A DNA stretch of 64,000 bases from Flavobacterium sp. 90. Its GTDB lineage: Bacteria; Bacteroidota; Bacteroidia; Flavobacteriales; Flavobacteriaceae. How positions within the stretch are numbered: position 1 is the stretch's first letter; each line of letters begins with the position of its first letter. The position numbers were made by a program, and so were the translations under genes. The notes beneath the pieces are model-generated. The model was not told the DNA's origin and did no database searches. It was given only the letters and a program-made list of their open reading frames with translations. The stretch lies in assembly GCF_004339525.1 (NCBI RefSeq), contig NZ_SMGE01000001.1, forward strand, positions 4,154,001-4,218,000. Direction: 5' to 3'. Below are positions 26,695 through 35,083 of the stretch, piece by piece.

Positions 26695-29343
26695 TTATCG
26701 ATTCAAAGTACTTCGTTTGTTCCATTTGATATCACTAAGCATTCCGGATTTGATTCCGATAAAGAAGTTCCAGTTTGAATTTGTTCCCAATGGAGACCAG
26801 TTAAACGCCATTCTCCAGCTCATTAAATCTCTTTCAAAACGTAACTGAGTAAAAGTAACTCCCTTTTGTACAAAATCATAACCGGTAGAAATTCCACCTT
26901 TCCATTTTGGAGTAATATCCATGTTGACAGACATCATTATCGAGTTTCCTGAGATTTTGTTTTCTCTTCTTATATTGCTGTATGTCATTGAGTAAGCAAG
27001 TGTCATGTCCCAAGGGATTTTTGACTTAAAGAATTCACTAATTACATCTTTGTCGTCATCTTTTTCATTTGCAAATTGACTATTTCGAGGATCGGTTAAG
27101 TCAGTATTTGTACCAAACAAGTCATCTTTTCTACCACCATTTCGCTGACTTTGAACGTTCTTATCGTCCTTGCCTGTTCCTTTATTCGAGAAAGAATAGT
27201 TTAAGGTAACATTGGCATTTGTCATTCTGAATAAACTTCCTCCGTTATCAATATTATACGTACTGATTCTGTCGTTATTGTTATTTAAAGCATATGGATC
27301 TAAAGTAGCTCCAAAATTGACATTCATCTTATTTTGGAAAAGCTGTGTTCCACCACTAATAAGTAAAGGTTGCCAGGCTAAAACATCTTTACCATTAGCA
27401 TTAAAATTATAATTTGTGCTAAGATTTAAGTTGTTAAGCAACATCACTTTTTTAGGTTCTGTTTTTGTACTGTCACGATCTCTTACTTTGGCCTCAAAAG
27501 TATTGCTTAAAGCAAAAGCTACAATATTTGAGTTGTCTCTCGAAGGAGCACCATAAACACCACCTTCAAAGCGTGTGTATTGATTAAGTTTTCCGGAAGC
27601 ATCTACAGAATAGTTGTCATAGTATTTTTCAAAACTAGGAGTATATGAATAAGAAATCGTAGGACGCATTACGTGACGAATCGATTGGATTCTTTTGTCA
27701 CTTCCAAAATTAAAGGTACCGTAGATCGTTGTTCCTAAACTAGAAGTAAAATTATAAGTTCTAAACGAATCAAAACCATTTACAACCGTATTTACAACTT
27801 TGCTCTGATTAGGATCGTAATTTTTGTCAATAGTTTTGGTAACCCATGTTTCCTGGTAGTTTGTCGCAGCTTGCGCACTAAAATATTTGAATAGTTTAAA
27901 GTTAGTACTTAACGGAATTGTGTGTTGCATTCCTATTTGGGCATCTCTAAACATTTGTGGTTTAAAAAACAAAGAATCCGTTGTTGTAATATTGTTTTTA
28001 CCGCTTAAGTTATATTGTAAATTGATGTTTTTTATAAGTCCTTTCTTTACACCATCTTTTCCAACAAAAGGATAAACACGGTCGATACTAGCTTGCAAAG
28101 TAGGTAAAGTCATTGTAATGACTTCTGTTTGTGTATTTTGTTGATGCGTTGCTGATAATGAAAAACGAGCTTGCGGAATCGTATTAAAAGTTCTGCTATA
28201 GGATATAGAAGAACTCAGGGTATTATTTAAGTTCGAACCAATATTGGCCTGATTGATAGATTGTTTAAAGTATTTACTACTACCCATGTTTACGGAAGCA
28301 GAAAATGTCGAATTAGGACTTGATTTAGTGTCTCTTGAATGCGACCACTGAATGTTATAAATATTTTGTTTGCTATAATCGGGGTAACCACGTTCGCTGC
28401 TAATTAGATTTTCAAAACGAATATTAACATTTCCACGGTACTTATATCTTGTGGCATACGCCGATTCAAATCGCATGGCGTAACTTCCATTCGTATAATA
28501 ATCTCCCAAAACCGTTAAATCATAATTATCGCTCAAGGCAAAGTAATAACCCATATTTTGAAGCGAAAAACCTCTTGTATTTGAGTCATTATAACTTGGA
28601 ATAATAATACCGGAAACACTTTTTTCCTGACTCATCGGGAAATAAGCAAACGGCAATGCAAGTGGAGTAGGTACATCTGCGATAACCATATTGGTTAAAC
28701 CGGTAATAACTTTTTTACCGGGAATAAATTTTACTTTACTGGTTTGAAAGTAGTATTCAGGATTGTCAACGTCTGAAGCTGTTGTAAAACGAGCGCCTTT
28801 TAAGAAGTAAACTGAATCATTTTCTTTTTTAGTAACGGCAGCTTTTATTTTAAATTCACCTTGTTCAGTTCTTGAATTGAAGATTAAGGCTTTTTTTGTT
28901 TTGAAGTTAAAACGGATAGAATCAGGTTGAACTTCGCTTGAACCTTGTTTAAAATTTGGGTATTGTGACAAAACTCCGGCAGAATCTTTTATCCTTCCGG
29001 CATAAACTTCATCTTTTTCATAGTTTAAAACAATTATACCAGATTTTAATTCTACATCTTTATAGTATAATTCAGCTTCATTATATAAAGTGATCAGTTT
29101 TCTTTTCTGATCGATTTTTGCGTAATCTTTAGCTCTGTACTTAACTTTTCCGTCAAGAAAAGTCTTTTTAGGTCTAACAGTATCAAGTTTTATGGTATCT
29201 GTAACAGCAGTTGTAGGTTTATCTGTTTGTTTTACAGTTGCTAACGGCTTTTTTTTGTTTTTTATCTCTTGCGAATATAATTTACCACTTCCTAGTGTTA
29301 GGAAAAATGATAATAAAACGATATTAAATAAGTTTGTATGCAA
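26695..29343 (-). CDS. lptD: LPS-assembly protein LptD-like outer-membrane protein
   Basis: This protein of about 880 residues resembles Bacteroidota LptD. The N-terminal OstA/LptA-like beta-taco region (about 70-230, VELKSGIIVLNYEKDEVYAG) is followed by the conserved barrel entry (PLALPFAYFPMSQEKSVSGIIIPSY) and a large beta-barrel. LptD inserts lipopolysaccharide in the outer leaflet. The start is uncertain. A TTG at 29343 gives a clean signal peptide (HTNLFNIVLLSFFLTL) just below a well-formed minus-strand promoter. The ATG at 29427 would place that promoter inside the gene and add a leader that looks unlike a signal sequence. Confidence 0.85.
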   Translation of the reverse strand: MHTNLFNIVLLSFFLTLGSGKLYSQEIKNKKKPLATVKQTDKPTTAVTDTIKLDTVRPKKTFLDGKVKYRAKDYAKIDQKRKLITLYNEAELYYKDVELKSGIIVLNYEKDEVYAGRIKDSAGVLSQYPNFKQGSSEVQPDSIRFNFKTKKALIFNSRTEQGEFKIKAAVTKKENDSVYFLKGARFTTASDVDNPEYYFQTSKVKFIPGKKVITGLTNMVIADVPTPLALPFAYFPMSQEKSVSGIIIPSYNDSNTRGFSLQNMGYYFALSDNYDLTVLGDYYTNGSYAMRFESAYATRYKYRGNVNIRFENLISSERGYPDYSKQNIYNIQWSHSRDTKSSPNSTFSASVNMGSSKYFKQSINQANIGSNLNNTLSSSISYSRTFNTIPQARFSLSATHQQNTQTEVITMTLPTLQASIDRVYPFVGKDGVKKGLIKNINLQYNLSGKNNITTTDSLFFKPQMFRDAQIGMQHTIPLSTNFKLFKYFSAQAATNYQETWVTKTIDKNYDPNQSKVVNTVVNGFDSFRTYNFTSSLGTTIYGTFNFGSDKRIQSIRHVMRPTISYSYTPSFEKYYDNYSVDASGKLNQYTRFEGGVYGAPSRDNSNIVAFALSNTFEAKVRDRDSTKTEPKKVMLLNNLNLSTNYNFNANGKDVLAWQPLLISGGTQLFQNKMNVNFGATLDPYALNNNNDRISTYNIDNGGSLFRMTNANVTLNYSFSNKGTGKDDKNVQSQRNGGRKDDLFGTNTDLTDPRNSQFANEKDDDKDVISEFFKSKIPWDMTLAYSMTYSNIRRENKISGNSIMMSVNMDITPKWKGGISTGYDFVQKGVTFTQLRFERDLMSWRMAFNWSPLGTNSNWNFFIGIKSGMLSDIKWNKRSTLNR

Positions 29344-29362
29344 AGGTTTAAATGCTATTTTT

Positions 29363-29395
29363 GTAAAATTATGGCTTGTTTTTTGACATGTCAAA
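29363..29395 (-). promoter_or_regulatory. promoter of lptD (minus strand)
   Basis: On the minus strand TTTG (29395-29392), a 20-base spacer and TAATTTTAC (29371-29363) match the -33/-7 pattern, except for the last base of the -7 box. The position supports the TTG start at 29343. Confidence 0.45.
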
Positions 29396-29476
29396 CTTAC
29401 ATATAATTTTTTGTCAAAAATAATCAATTGTAAAAATTATAGCTGTTGCGTTTTATTAAAATTAACTTTTAGATTT

Positions 29477-30598
29477 ATGAATAGATTTAACAAAATTAAG
29501 GTAATATTTACTTTTTTTCTAACGATAATGTCATTTTGTGCTTACAGTCAGTCAAATGTATTTAAGGTAACTCTTGATGCTGGACATGGAGATCACGATT
29601 TTGGAGCAGTTTATAGCGGACGAATTGAAAAAAATATTGCTTTGGCTATTGTACTAAAAGTTGGAAAAATTTTAGAACTTAACCCAAATGTTGATGTAAT
29701 TTACACTCGAAAAACAGATGTTTTTATCGATTTAGTAGAAAGAGCGAACATTGCAAACCGCGCAAATTCTAATATTTTTGTTTCTATACACTGTAATGCA
29801 AACAAAAATACTGCAGCAGATGGAACCGAAACTTATGTAATGGGTTTGAGTAAAACGGCTTCGAATCTTGAAGCGGCGAAAAAAGAGAACTCGGTAATTA
29901 CTTTAGAAAAAGACTATAAACGTAAATACGAAGGTTTCGATCCAAATTCGCCTGAATCTATGATTAGTATGACACTAATGCAGGAAGAATATTTAGAAAA
30001 CAGTATTTCGCTGGCAAGTAAAATTGAAGATAATTTCGAGAAACTTGGTAAAAAAATAAGACAAGGCGGAGTTAAGCAAGCGCCATTTATGGTACTTCAC
30101 AAAGCTTATATGCCAAGAGTATTAGTAGAAACAGGATTTGTTTCGAATCCAGATGAAGGAAATATTTTAAACTCAGAAGAAGGTCAGAACGATATTGCAA
30201 AAGCTATTGCCGAAGCTATTTTGAGTTATAAAAGAGAGTTTTTTGGTTCTGGCGCTCCTGAAATTGTAGAAGCAAGACCAGCGAGAGATACAACTCCTGC
30301 AAAACCTAAAGTTGCTGAAACTACGGCGGTGAAAAATGCTCCAAAAGGAATCTTCTTTAAGGTACAACTTATAGCAAGTATTAAAAAAACACCAACGGAG
30401 CCTAAAAACTTTAAAGGATTGAAAAATGTGACAATGTTATACGAAAATAATATTTACAAATATTTCTATCAGGAAACTGCAGACTACGATGCAGCAAAAA
30501 AATATTTGCAAGAGGCTAAAGACAAAGGATATGGCGCAGCTTTTTTAATTGCAACTAAAGACGGAGAAAAAATCAATATTCAGGACGCTATCAAATAA
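29477..30598 (+). CDS. N-acetylmuramoyl-L-alanine amidase
   Basis: The ATG at 29477 begins a signal peptide (MNRFNKIKVIFTFFLTIMSFCAYS) and gives 373 residues; the open frame from 29411 adds an unlikely leader. The Amidase_3 domain (about 32-270) shows the zinc motifs LDAGHGDHDFGA, the glutamate of GRIEKNIAL, SIHCNAN and the catalytic VETGFVSN. A linker follows, and then a C-terminal SPOR-like region (FFKVQLIASIKKTP...AAFLIATKDG) that could bind denuded septal glycan. It cleaves the peptide stem from peptidoglycan. It is divergent from lptD and directly upstream of an MCE gene. Confidence 0.9.
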   Translation: MNRFNKIKVIFTFFLTIMSFCAYSQSNVFKVTLDAGHGDHDFGAVYSGRIEKNIALAIVLKVGKILELNPNVDVIYTRKTDVFIDLVERANIANRANSNIFVSIHCNANKNTAADGTETYVMGLSKTASNLEAAKKENSVITLEKDYKRKYEGFDPNSPESMISMTLMQEEYLENSISLASKIEDNFEKLGKKIRQGGVKQAPFMVLHKAYMPRVLVETGFVSNPDEGNILNSEEGQNDIAKAIAEAILSYKREFFGSGAPEIVEARPARDTTPAKPKVAETTAVKNAPKGIFFKVQLIASIKKTPTEPKNFKGLKNVTMLYENNIYKYFYQETADYDAAKKYLQEAKDKGYGAAFLIATKDGEKINIQDAIK

Positions 30599-30623
30599 TA
30601 AGCTTTTGTTCGAATATTTATAT

Positions 30624-30631
30624 TAATTTTG
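30624..30631 (+). promoter_or_regulatory. candidate -7 box before the MCE gene
   Basis: TAATTTTG fits TAnnTTTG and precedes the TTG start codon by 17 bases. The nearest TTTG upstream is only 15 bases away, so the promoter is uncertain. Confidence 0.3.
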
Positions 30632-30648
30632 TAGAAACACTTAGAATT

Positions 30649-31614
30649 TTGAAACTAACAAGAGAAATTAAAACGGCTATTTTAGTCATCGCGTCAATCT
30701 TATTATTTATTTGGGGCTATAGTTTTTTAAAAGGCAGAGACCTTTTTACGAATTATAAAACATTATATGTAGAATATAATAATGTAGAGGATTTGTCATC
30801 ATCAGCTCCAGTTACCATAAACGGACTTACAATTGGTAAAGTAAATAAGATTACAATTAATGAAGTAACAGGTAAATTATTAGTTGAACTTCAATTAAAA
30901 ACAGATTTTCCAATCTCAAAATCAAGCCAGGCAGCTTTGTATTCTCCAAGTTTAATTGGAGGAAAGCAAATCAAGATTATTCCTAATCTTGCAGACAAAG
31001 AACCAGTTGAAGATGGGCAAACGTTAGCATCAACAGTTGAGTTGGGATTAACAGAATCTTTGGGAGGTAAAATCGAGCCAATTCAGCAAAAATTAGATTT
31101 AATGCTAGCCAATATTAATACATTGGTCGGAGGATTAAACAATGTTTTAGATAAACAAGGGCAAGAAAATCTAAAAAAATCATTGGCAGAATTAAGCCAG
31201 ACAATGGAGCAATTTCATAGAGCTTCAGGAAGTCTTAATTCTATTTTAGATACTAATAAAGGACAAATTAACGGAGTTGTAACCAACTTTAATAAAATGT
31301 CAAGTAACTTCAATAAAATATCAGATTCTTTGAACAAAGCCGATTTAGGAAAAACAGTTAAAAACCTAAACCAGACTTTGGCTAAAGTTGACAATCTTAT
31401 GAGTAACTTAAACTCAGGAAAAGGTACTGCAGGTAAGTTGTTAAGTGACGATGCTTTGTATAATAATCTTTCTAAAACTTCAAAAGAATTAGAGTTATTA
31501 TTGCAAGACGTTCGTCTTTACCCAACTCGTTATGTGAATGTTTCTCTTTTTGGAAAGAAAAACAAACCATATGTAGCACCAACAGAAGACGCTAACACAA
31601 CTACTAAAAATTAA
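30649..31614 (+). CDS. MlaD/MCE family lipid-transport protein
   Basis: The 321-residue protein has one N-terminal membrane helix (about 8-26), an MCE domain (about 38-115, with the conserved SSSAPVTINGLTIGKV segment) and a long alpha-helical region with tandem Asn/Ser-rich heptads, probably a coiled coil spanning the periplasm. MCE proteins form hexameric lipid tunnels working with an Mla-type ABC transporter. No permease or ATPase is adjacent. The start is a TTG, 50 bp past the amidase stop. It lies in a run of envelope genes (LptD, amidase, MCE). Confidence 0.88.
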   Translation: MKLTREIKTAILVIASILLFIWGYSFLKGRDLFTNYKTLYVEYNNVEDLSSSAPVTINGLTIGKVNKITINEVTGKLLVELQLKTDFPISKSSQAALYSPSLIGGKQIKIIPNLADKEPVEDGQTLASTVELGLTESLGGKIEPIQQKLDLMLANINTLVGGLNNVLDKQGQENLKKSLAELSQTMEQFHRASGSLNSILDTNKGQINGVVTNFNKMSSNFNKISDSLNKADLGKTVKNLNQTLAKVDNLMSNLNSGKGTAGKLLSDDALYNNLSKTSKELELLLQDVRLYPTRYVNVSLFGKKNKPYVAPTEDANTTTKN

Positions 31615-31619
31615 TTAGA

Positions 31620-32957
31620 ATGAGTTATTTAGATAATATTTTATTCGCTATACTTTTAATTGTAGGTTTCGGTTTTTTTGCATCGAGCGTAAAAAAAATC
31701 ATCCGTAACATCAATTTAGGAGTAGATGTAAATCGAAAAGATAATTCTAAAGCACGTTGGAAAAACATGGCATTGATTGCTCTTGGGCAATCAAAAATGG
31801 TGAGACGCCCTGTAGCTGGAATACTTCATATTTTTGTATATGTAGGTTTTATAATTATTAATATCGAATTAGTAGAAATTATAATCGATGGATTATTTGG
31901 AACGCATAGAATTTTTGCTCCTTATTTAGGAGTAATTTATGATGTTTTAATTGCTTCATTTGAAATATTAGCAATACTTGTCATTTTTGCGGTTACTGTT
32001 TTCTGGATTAGAAGAAACGTGATTAGATTAAAGCGTTTTATTAATCCGGATTTAAATGGTTTTCCTAAAAGCGATGCCAATTACATCTTGTATTTTGAAA
32101 CTGTTTTGATGCTTCTATTTTTGTTTATGGATGCTTCTGATTTGCATTTGCAAAATGTTCCGGGTGGATTTTCTCATTTTCACAGAGCAGGAAGTTTCCC
32201 GATAAGTCAGTTTATTGCACCAATTTTCAACGGAATGTCAAACGAATTAGTTGCATTGCTGTTTGAAGTATTTTGGTGGTTGCATATTGCAGGTATTTTA
32301 GTTTTTATGAACTATTTGTACTTCTCAAAACACTTGCATATTCTTTTAGCATTCCCGAATACTTATTTTGCAAACTTAAATCCTGAAGGACAGTTTGATA
32401 ATTTAGAGTCGGTGACAAAAGAAGTTAAGTTAATGATGGATCCAAATGCTGATCCGTTTGCTGCTGCTCCGGTGGATGAAAATGCAGTTCCAAGTAAATT
32501 TGGAGCAAGTGATGTTCAGGATTTAAACTGGGTACAATTATTAAACGCTTACACTTGTACAGAATGTGGTCGTTGTACATCATCATGTCCTGCTAATCAA
32601 ACGGGTAAAAAATTGTCTCCTCGTAAAATTATGATGGATACAAGAGACCGTTTGCAGGAAGTAGGAAAAAATATTGATGCAAACAAAGGTGTTTTTGTTC
32701 CGGATAATAAAACATTATTGAACGATTATATAACTCCGGAAGAGTTGTGGGCATGTACTTCATGTAATGCTTGCGTGGAAGAATGTCCGGTAAATATCAG
32801 TCCGTTGTCTATTATTATGGATATGCGTCGTTATCTTGTTATGGAACAAAGTGCTGCGCCAATGTCATTGAATGCAATGATGACAAACATTGAAAACAAT
32901 GGAGCGCCTTGGCAATACAGCCAACAAGATAGATTGAACTGGAAAAACGAAAATTAA
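31620..32957 (+). CDS. membrane (Fe-S)-binding oxidoreductase, HdrD/nitrate-reductase-gamma-like
   Basis: The 445-residue protein has about five membrane segments in the first 240 residues (near 6-24, 65-88, 108-130, 156-172 and 213-235) with several histidines that could bind haem b. A soluble part carries two classical 4Fe-4S motifs: Cys313/316/319/323 (CTECGRCTSSCP) and Cys379/382/385/389 (CTSCNACVEECP). It should pass electrons between the membrane quinone pool and the partner encoded next. The start lies 5 bp after the MCE gene, so it is in the same transcript. The physiological donor is unknown. Confidence 0.85.
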   Translation: MSYLDNILFAILLIVGFGFFASSVKKIIRNINLGVDVNRKDNSKARWKNMALIALGQSKMVRRPVAGILHIFVYVGFIIINIELVEIIIDGLFGTHRIFAPYLGVIYDVLIASFEILAILVIFAVTVFWIRRNVIRLKRFINPDLNGFPKSDANYILYFETVLMLLFLFMDASDLHLQNVPGGFSHFHRAGSFPISQFIAPIFNGMSNELVALLFEVFWWLHIAGILVFMNYLYFSKHLHILLAFPNTYFANLNPEGQFDNLESVTKEVKLMMDPNADPFAAAPVDENAVPSKFGASDVQDLNWVQLLNAYTCTECGRCTSSCPANQTGKKLSPRKIMMDTRDRLQEVGKNIDANKGVFVPDNKTLLNDYITPEELWACTSCNACVEECPVNISPLSIIMDMRRYLVMEQSAAPMSLNAMMTNIENNGAPWQYSQQDRLNWKNEN

Positions 32958-33083
32958 GATAGTTTAAACGGTTATTAGTTTAACCATTTAATCAATTGAA
33001 TAAAATAAATTTAGGTTTTGGATTGGTTATTCAGAAGAGCGATTAACCAAATAAACGATTAACCGAATTAACAATAAAAGAAG

Positions 33084-33875
33084 ATGTCAGAAAGTTTAGT
33101 AGTGCCAACAATGGCTGAAATGCTAGCCCAAGGAACACAACCGGAAGTTTTATTTTGGGTTGGTTGCGCGGGAAGTTTTGATGATAGAGCAAAGAAAATT
33201 ACCAAAGCATTTGTGCGAATTTTAAATCGTACCAATGTTTCATTTGCAGTATTAGGTACAGAAGAGAGTTGTACTGGAGATCCTGCAAAACGTGCCGGAA
33301 ACGAGTTTTTGTTTCAAATGCAAGCCATGATGAATATCGAGGTTTTGAATGCGTATGAAGCTAAAAAAATCGTAACCGCTTGTCCGCATTGTTTTAATAC
33401 TTTAAAAAACGAATATCCTGAATTAGGAGGTCAATATGATGTAATTCATCATACGGAGTTTTTAAAGTCATTAATCGACGACGGAAGATTAACTGTTGAA
33501 GGCGGACAATTTAAAGGAAAGAAAATCACTTTTCACGATCCTTGTTATTTAGGAAGAGCAAATAAAGTATACGAAGCACCAAGAGATTTGATTCAGAAAT
33601 TAGACGTTGAATTAGTCGAAATGAAACGTTCTAAAGCAAATGGTTTATGTTGTGGAGCTGGTGGAGCACAAATGTTTAAAGATGCTGAGCCAGGAAACAA
33701 AGAAGTAAACGTTTTGCGTACTGAAGATGCCTTAGAAGTAAAGCCGGATATTATTGCTGCTGGTTGTCCGTTTTGTAATACCATGTTAACGGATGGTATT
33801 AAACATCAGGAAAAAGAAGAGCAAGTTAAAGTAATGGATATAGCGGAATTAATCGCTAATGCACAGGATCTTTAA
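33084..33875 (+). CDS. CCG-domain (Fe-S)-binding protein, HdrB/GlpC-C-terminal-like
   Basis: This 263-residue protein has two CCG-type cysteine-rich domains. The first has Cys28 (WVGCAGSF), Cys63 (EESCTGD) and Cys100/Cys103 (ACPHCFNT). The second has HDPCYLGR, LCCGAGG and AGCPFC. These motifs bind non-cubane or 4Fe-4S clusters in heterodisulphide reductase B, glycolate oxidase F and GlpC. Together with the preceding gene (126-bp gap) it makes a split HdrD/GlpC-like pair, probably a menaquinone-linked oxidoreductase. The substrate is not visible in the window. Confidence 0.85.
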   Translation: MSESLVVPTMAEMLAQGTQPEVLFWVGCAGSFDDRAKKITKAFVRILNRTNVSFAVLGTEESCTGDPAKRAGNEFLFQMQAMMNIEVLNAYEAKKIVTACPHCFNTLKNEYPELGGQYDVIHHTEFLKSLIDDGRLTVEGGQFKGKKITFHDPCYLGRANKVYEAPRDLIQKLDVELVEMKRSKANGLCCGAGGAQMFKDAEPGNKEVNVLRTEDALEVKPDIIAAGCPFCNTMLTDGIKHQEKEEQVKVMDIAELIANAQDL

Positions 33876-33971
33876 TCTGAGGTTCTGAGTAGCTAAGATT
33901 CTAAGTTTCTAAGCTTTTTATTTGAAACTTTCTTAAATCTAAAATCCAAATAATCTAAAATCTAAAATTAA

Positions 33972-34454
33972 ATGTATATACCTTTTGAAGATTTACCTGG
34001 TGAATCCAGAATCTGGATTTATCAATCGAACAGAAAATTTTCTGAGGAAGAATTTTCTGAAATAGAAACTGACCTGAAAGCTTTCGTTGAAGGCTGGGCA
34101 GCGCACGGAACGAGTCTTGAAGCTTCATATCTATTGAAATATAACCGATTCATTATTTTGGCTGTAAATCAGGATGTGCAAGCGGCGACAGGTTGTTCTA
34201 TTGATAGTTCGGTGGAGTTTATTCAGAGTTTAGAGAAAAAGTATAATGTTGATTTGTTGGATAAAATGAACGTTACTTTTAAACTAGGAGAACATATCGC
34301 GCACAAACCTCTAATTGATTTCAAGAAAATGGTTAAAGACAAATCTGTATCTGAGAATACGATTGTGTTTAATAATCTTGTAAACAATATCGAAGAATTT
34401 AATGAATCTTGGGAAGTTCCTGCTGCTGATAGTTGGCATAGCAGATTCTTCTAA
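33972..34454 (+). CDS. conserved Flavobacteriia protein often labelled ABC transporter ATPase
   Basis: This 160-residue protein begins MYIPFEDLPGESRIWIYQ and is conserved in Flavobacteriia, where databases commonly name it an ABC transporter ATPase. I see no Walker A, signature or Walker B motif and it is far too short, so that name is not supported. The sequence is soluble, with conserved-looking WAAHG, CSIDSS and PAADSWHSRFF segments. It follows the Fe-S gene by 96 bp on the same strand and ends before a terminator, which suggests cotranscription with the Fe-S pair. Its function is unknown. Confidence 0.75.
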   Translation: MYIPFEDLPGESRIWIYQSNRKFSEEEFSEIETDLKAFVEGWAAHGTSLEASYLLKYNRFIILAVNQDVQAATGCSIDSSVEFIQSLEKKYNVDLLDKMNVTFKLGEHIAHKPLIDFKKMVKDKSVSENTIVFNNLVNNIEEFNESWEVPAADSWHSRFF

Positions 34455-34474
34455 GAAGACTTTATAAAATATTT

Positions 34475-34510
34475 AAAAAGGCATGAAATTTAGATTTTGT
34501 GCCTTTTTTT
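34475..34510 (+). terminator. intrinsic terminator after the 33972 gene
   Basis: AAAAAGGCA (34475-34483) and TGCCTTTTT (34500-34508) form a stem with a 16-base loop and a T run. Confidence 0.65.
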
Positions 34511-34526
34511 GTGGATAATATTAGAC

Positions 34527-34559
34527 AAACCTAACAGGTTTTAAAAACCTGTTAGGTTT
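34527..34559. repeat. 33-bp palindrome
   Basis: AAACCTAACAGGTTTT (34527-34542) and its exact complement (34544-34559) flank a single A. It is a perfect 16-bp inverted repeat, REP-like, with no gene inside. Confidence 0.8.
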
Positions 34560-34573
34560 TTTTGTATGTTTTA

Positions 34574-34704
34574 GTTGCCTTTGCGAGGAACGAAGTAATC
34601 TTATTTTTTAAATCAAATAGTGGCTCACTGTAGTGTGGTTGCTTCGTTCCTCGCAATGACAAGATTGTGGGAATCTTTGTCAAAGTTTTAAAACTTTGAC
34701 AAAG
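34574..34704. repeat. composite inverted repeat (GCGAGGAACGAAG family)
   Basis: TTGCGAGGAACGAAGTAA (34581-34598) and TTGCTTCGTTCCTCGCAA (34639-34656) face each other with one mismatch. They are followed by CTTTGTCAAAGTTTTAAAAC and its complement half (34675-34704), a perfect palindrome. Both modules occur also at 15405-15482, in the same relative order. Confidence 0.8.
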
Positions 34705-34768
34705 ATCGAATTACGTTAAACTTGTCGGATTTAGGATAAAGTTCTTGTAGAAAGAAAAACTTCTAATC

Positions 34769-34842
34769 TAGCTCCGATGGGAGTGATATCCTTTTTCTGG
34801 CTTCTTTAGACAGAAAAAGATATAATGGACAGCGGGACAAGT
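34769..34842 (+). ncRNA. candidate structured RNA element (possibly Flavo-1-like)
   Basis: The element begins TAGCTCCGATGGGAG and ends near GGACAGCGGGACAAG. Its centre is a perfect 9-bp stem, CTTTTTCTG (34791-34799) with CAGAAAAAG (34811-34819), over an 11-base loop. The flanks GATATC and GATATA, and CCG and CGG, can extend the pairing. The wording resembles an intergenic element I recall as common in Flavobacterium, possibly the Rfam motif Flavo-1; I cannot confirm that here. The strand is assigned from the resemblance only. The remaining bases up to the bshA start at 35084 hold short A/T-rich direct repeats (ATGAATTAT; AATCTAACAATCTAA) and no ORF. Confidence 0.4.
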
Positions 34843-35083
34843 GGTTCTTATGGGAATGTCTTTTCTGCTCCTCAAAATAATTAATGAATTATGAATTATT
34901 AGTTATGAATTATGAGTTTTTGTCTGAGTGAAAAAATCCTTTGTAGATGTTAATGAATGTAATTATAAGCTTGAGAATTCTAACAATCTAATACTCTGAG
35001 AACTAATGTTCACAAAAATCTAACAATCTAAATCTTCGATTAAACGCTATTTTTGAGTACTTTCGTAGTATTAAATTTAATAC

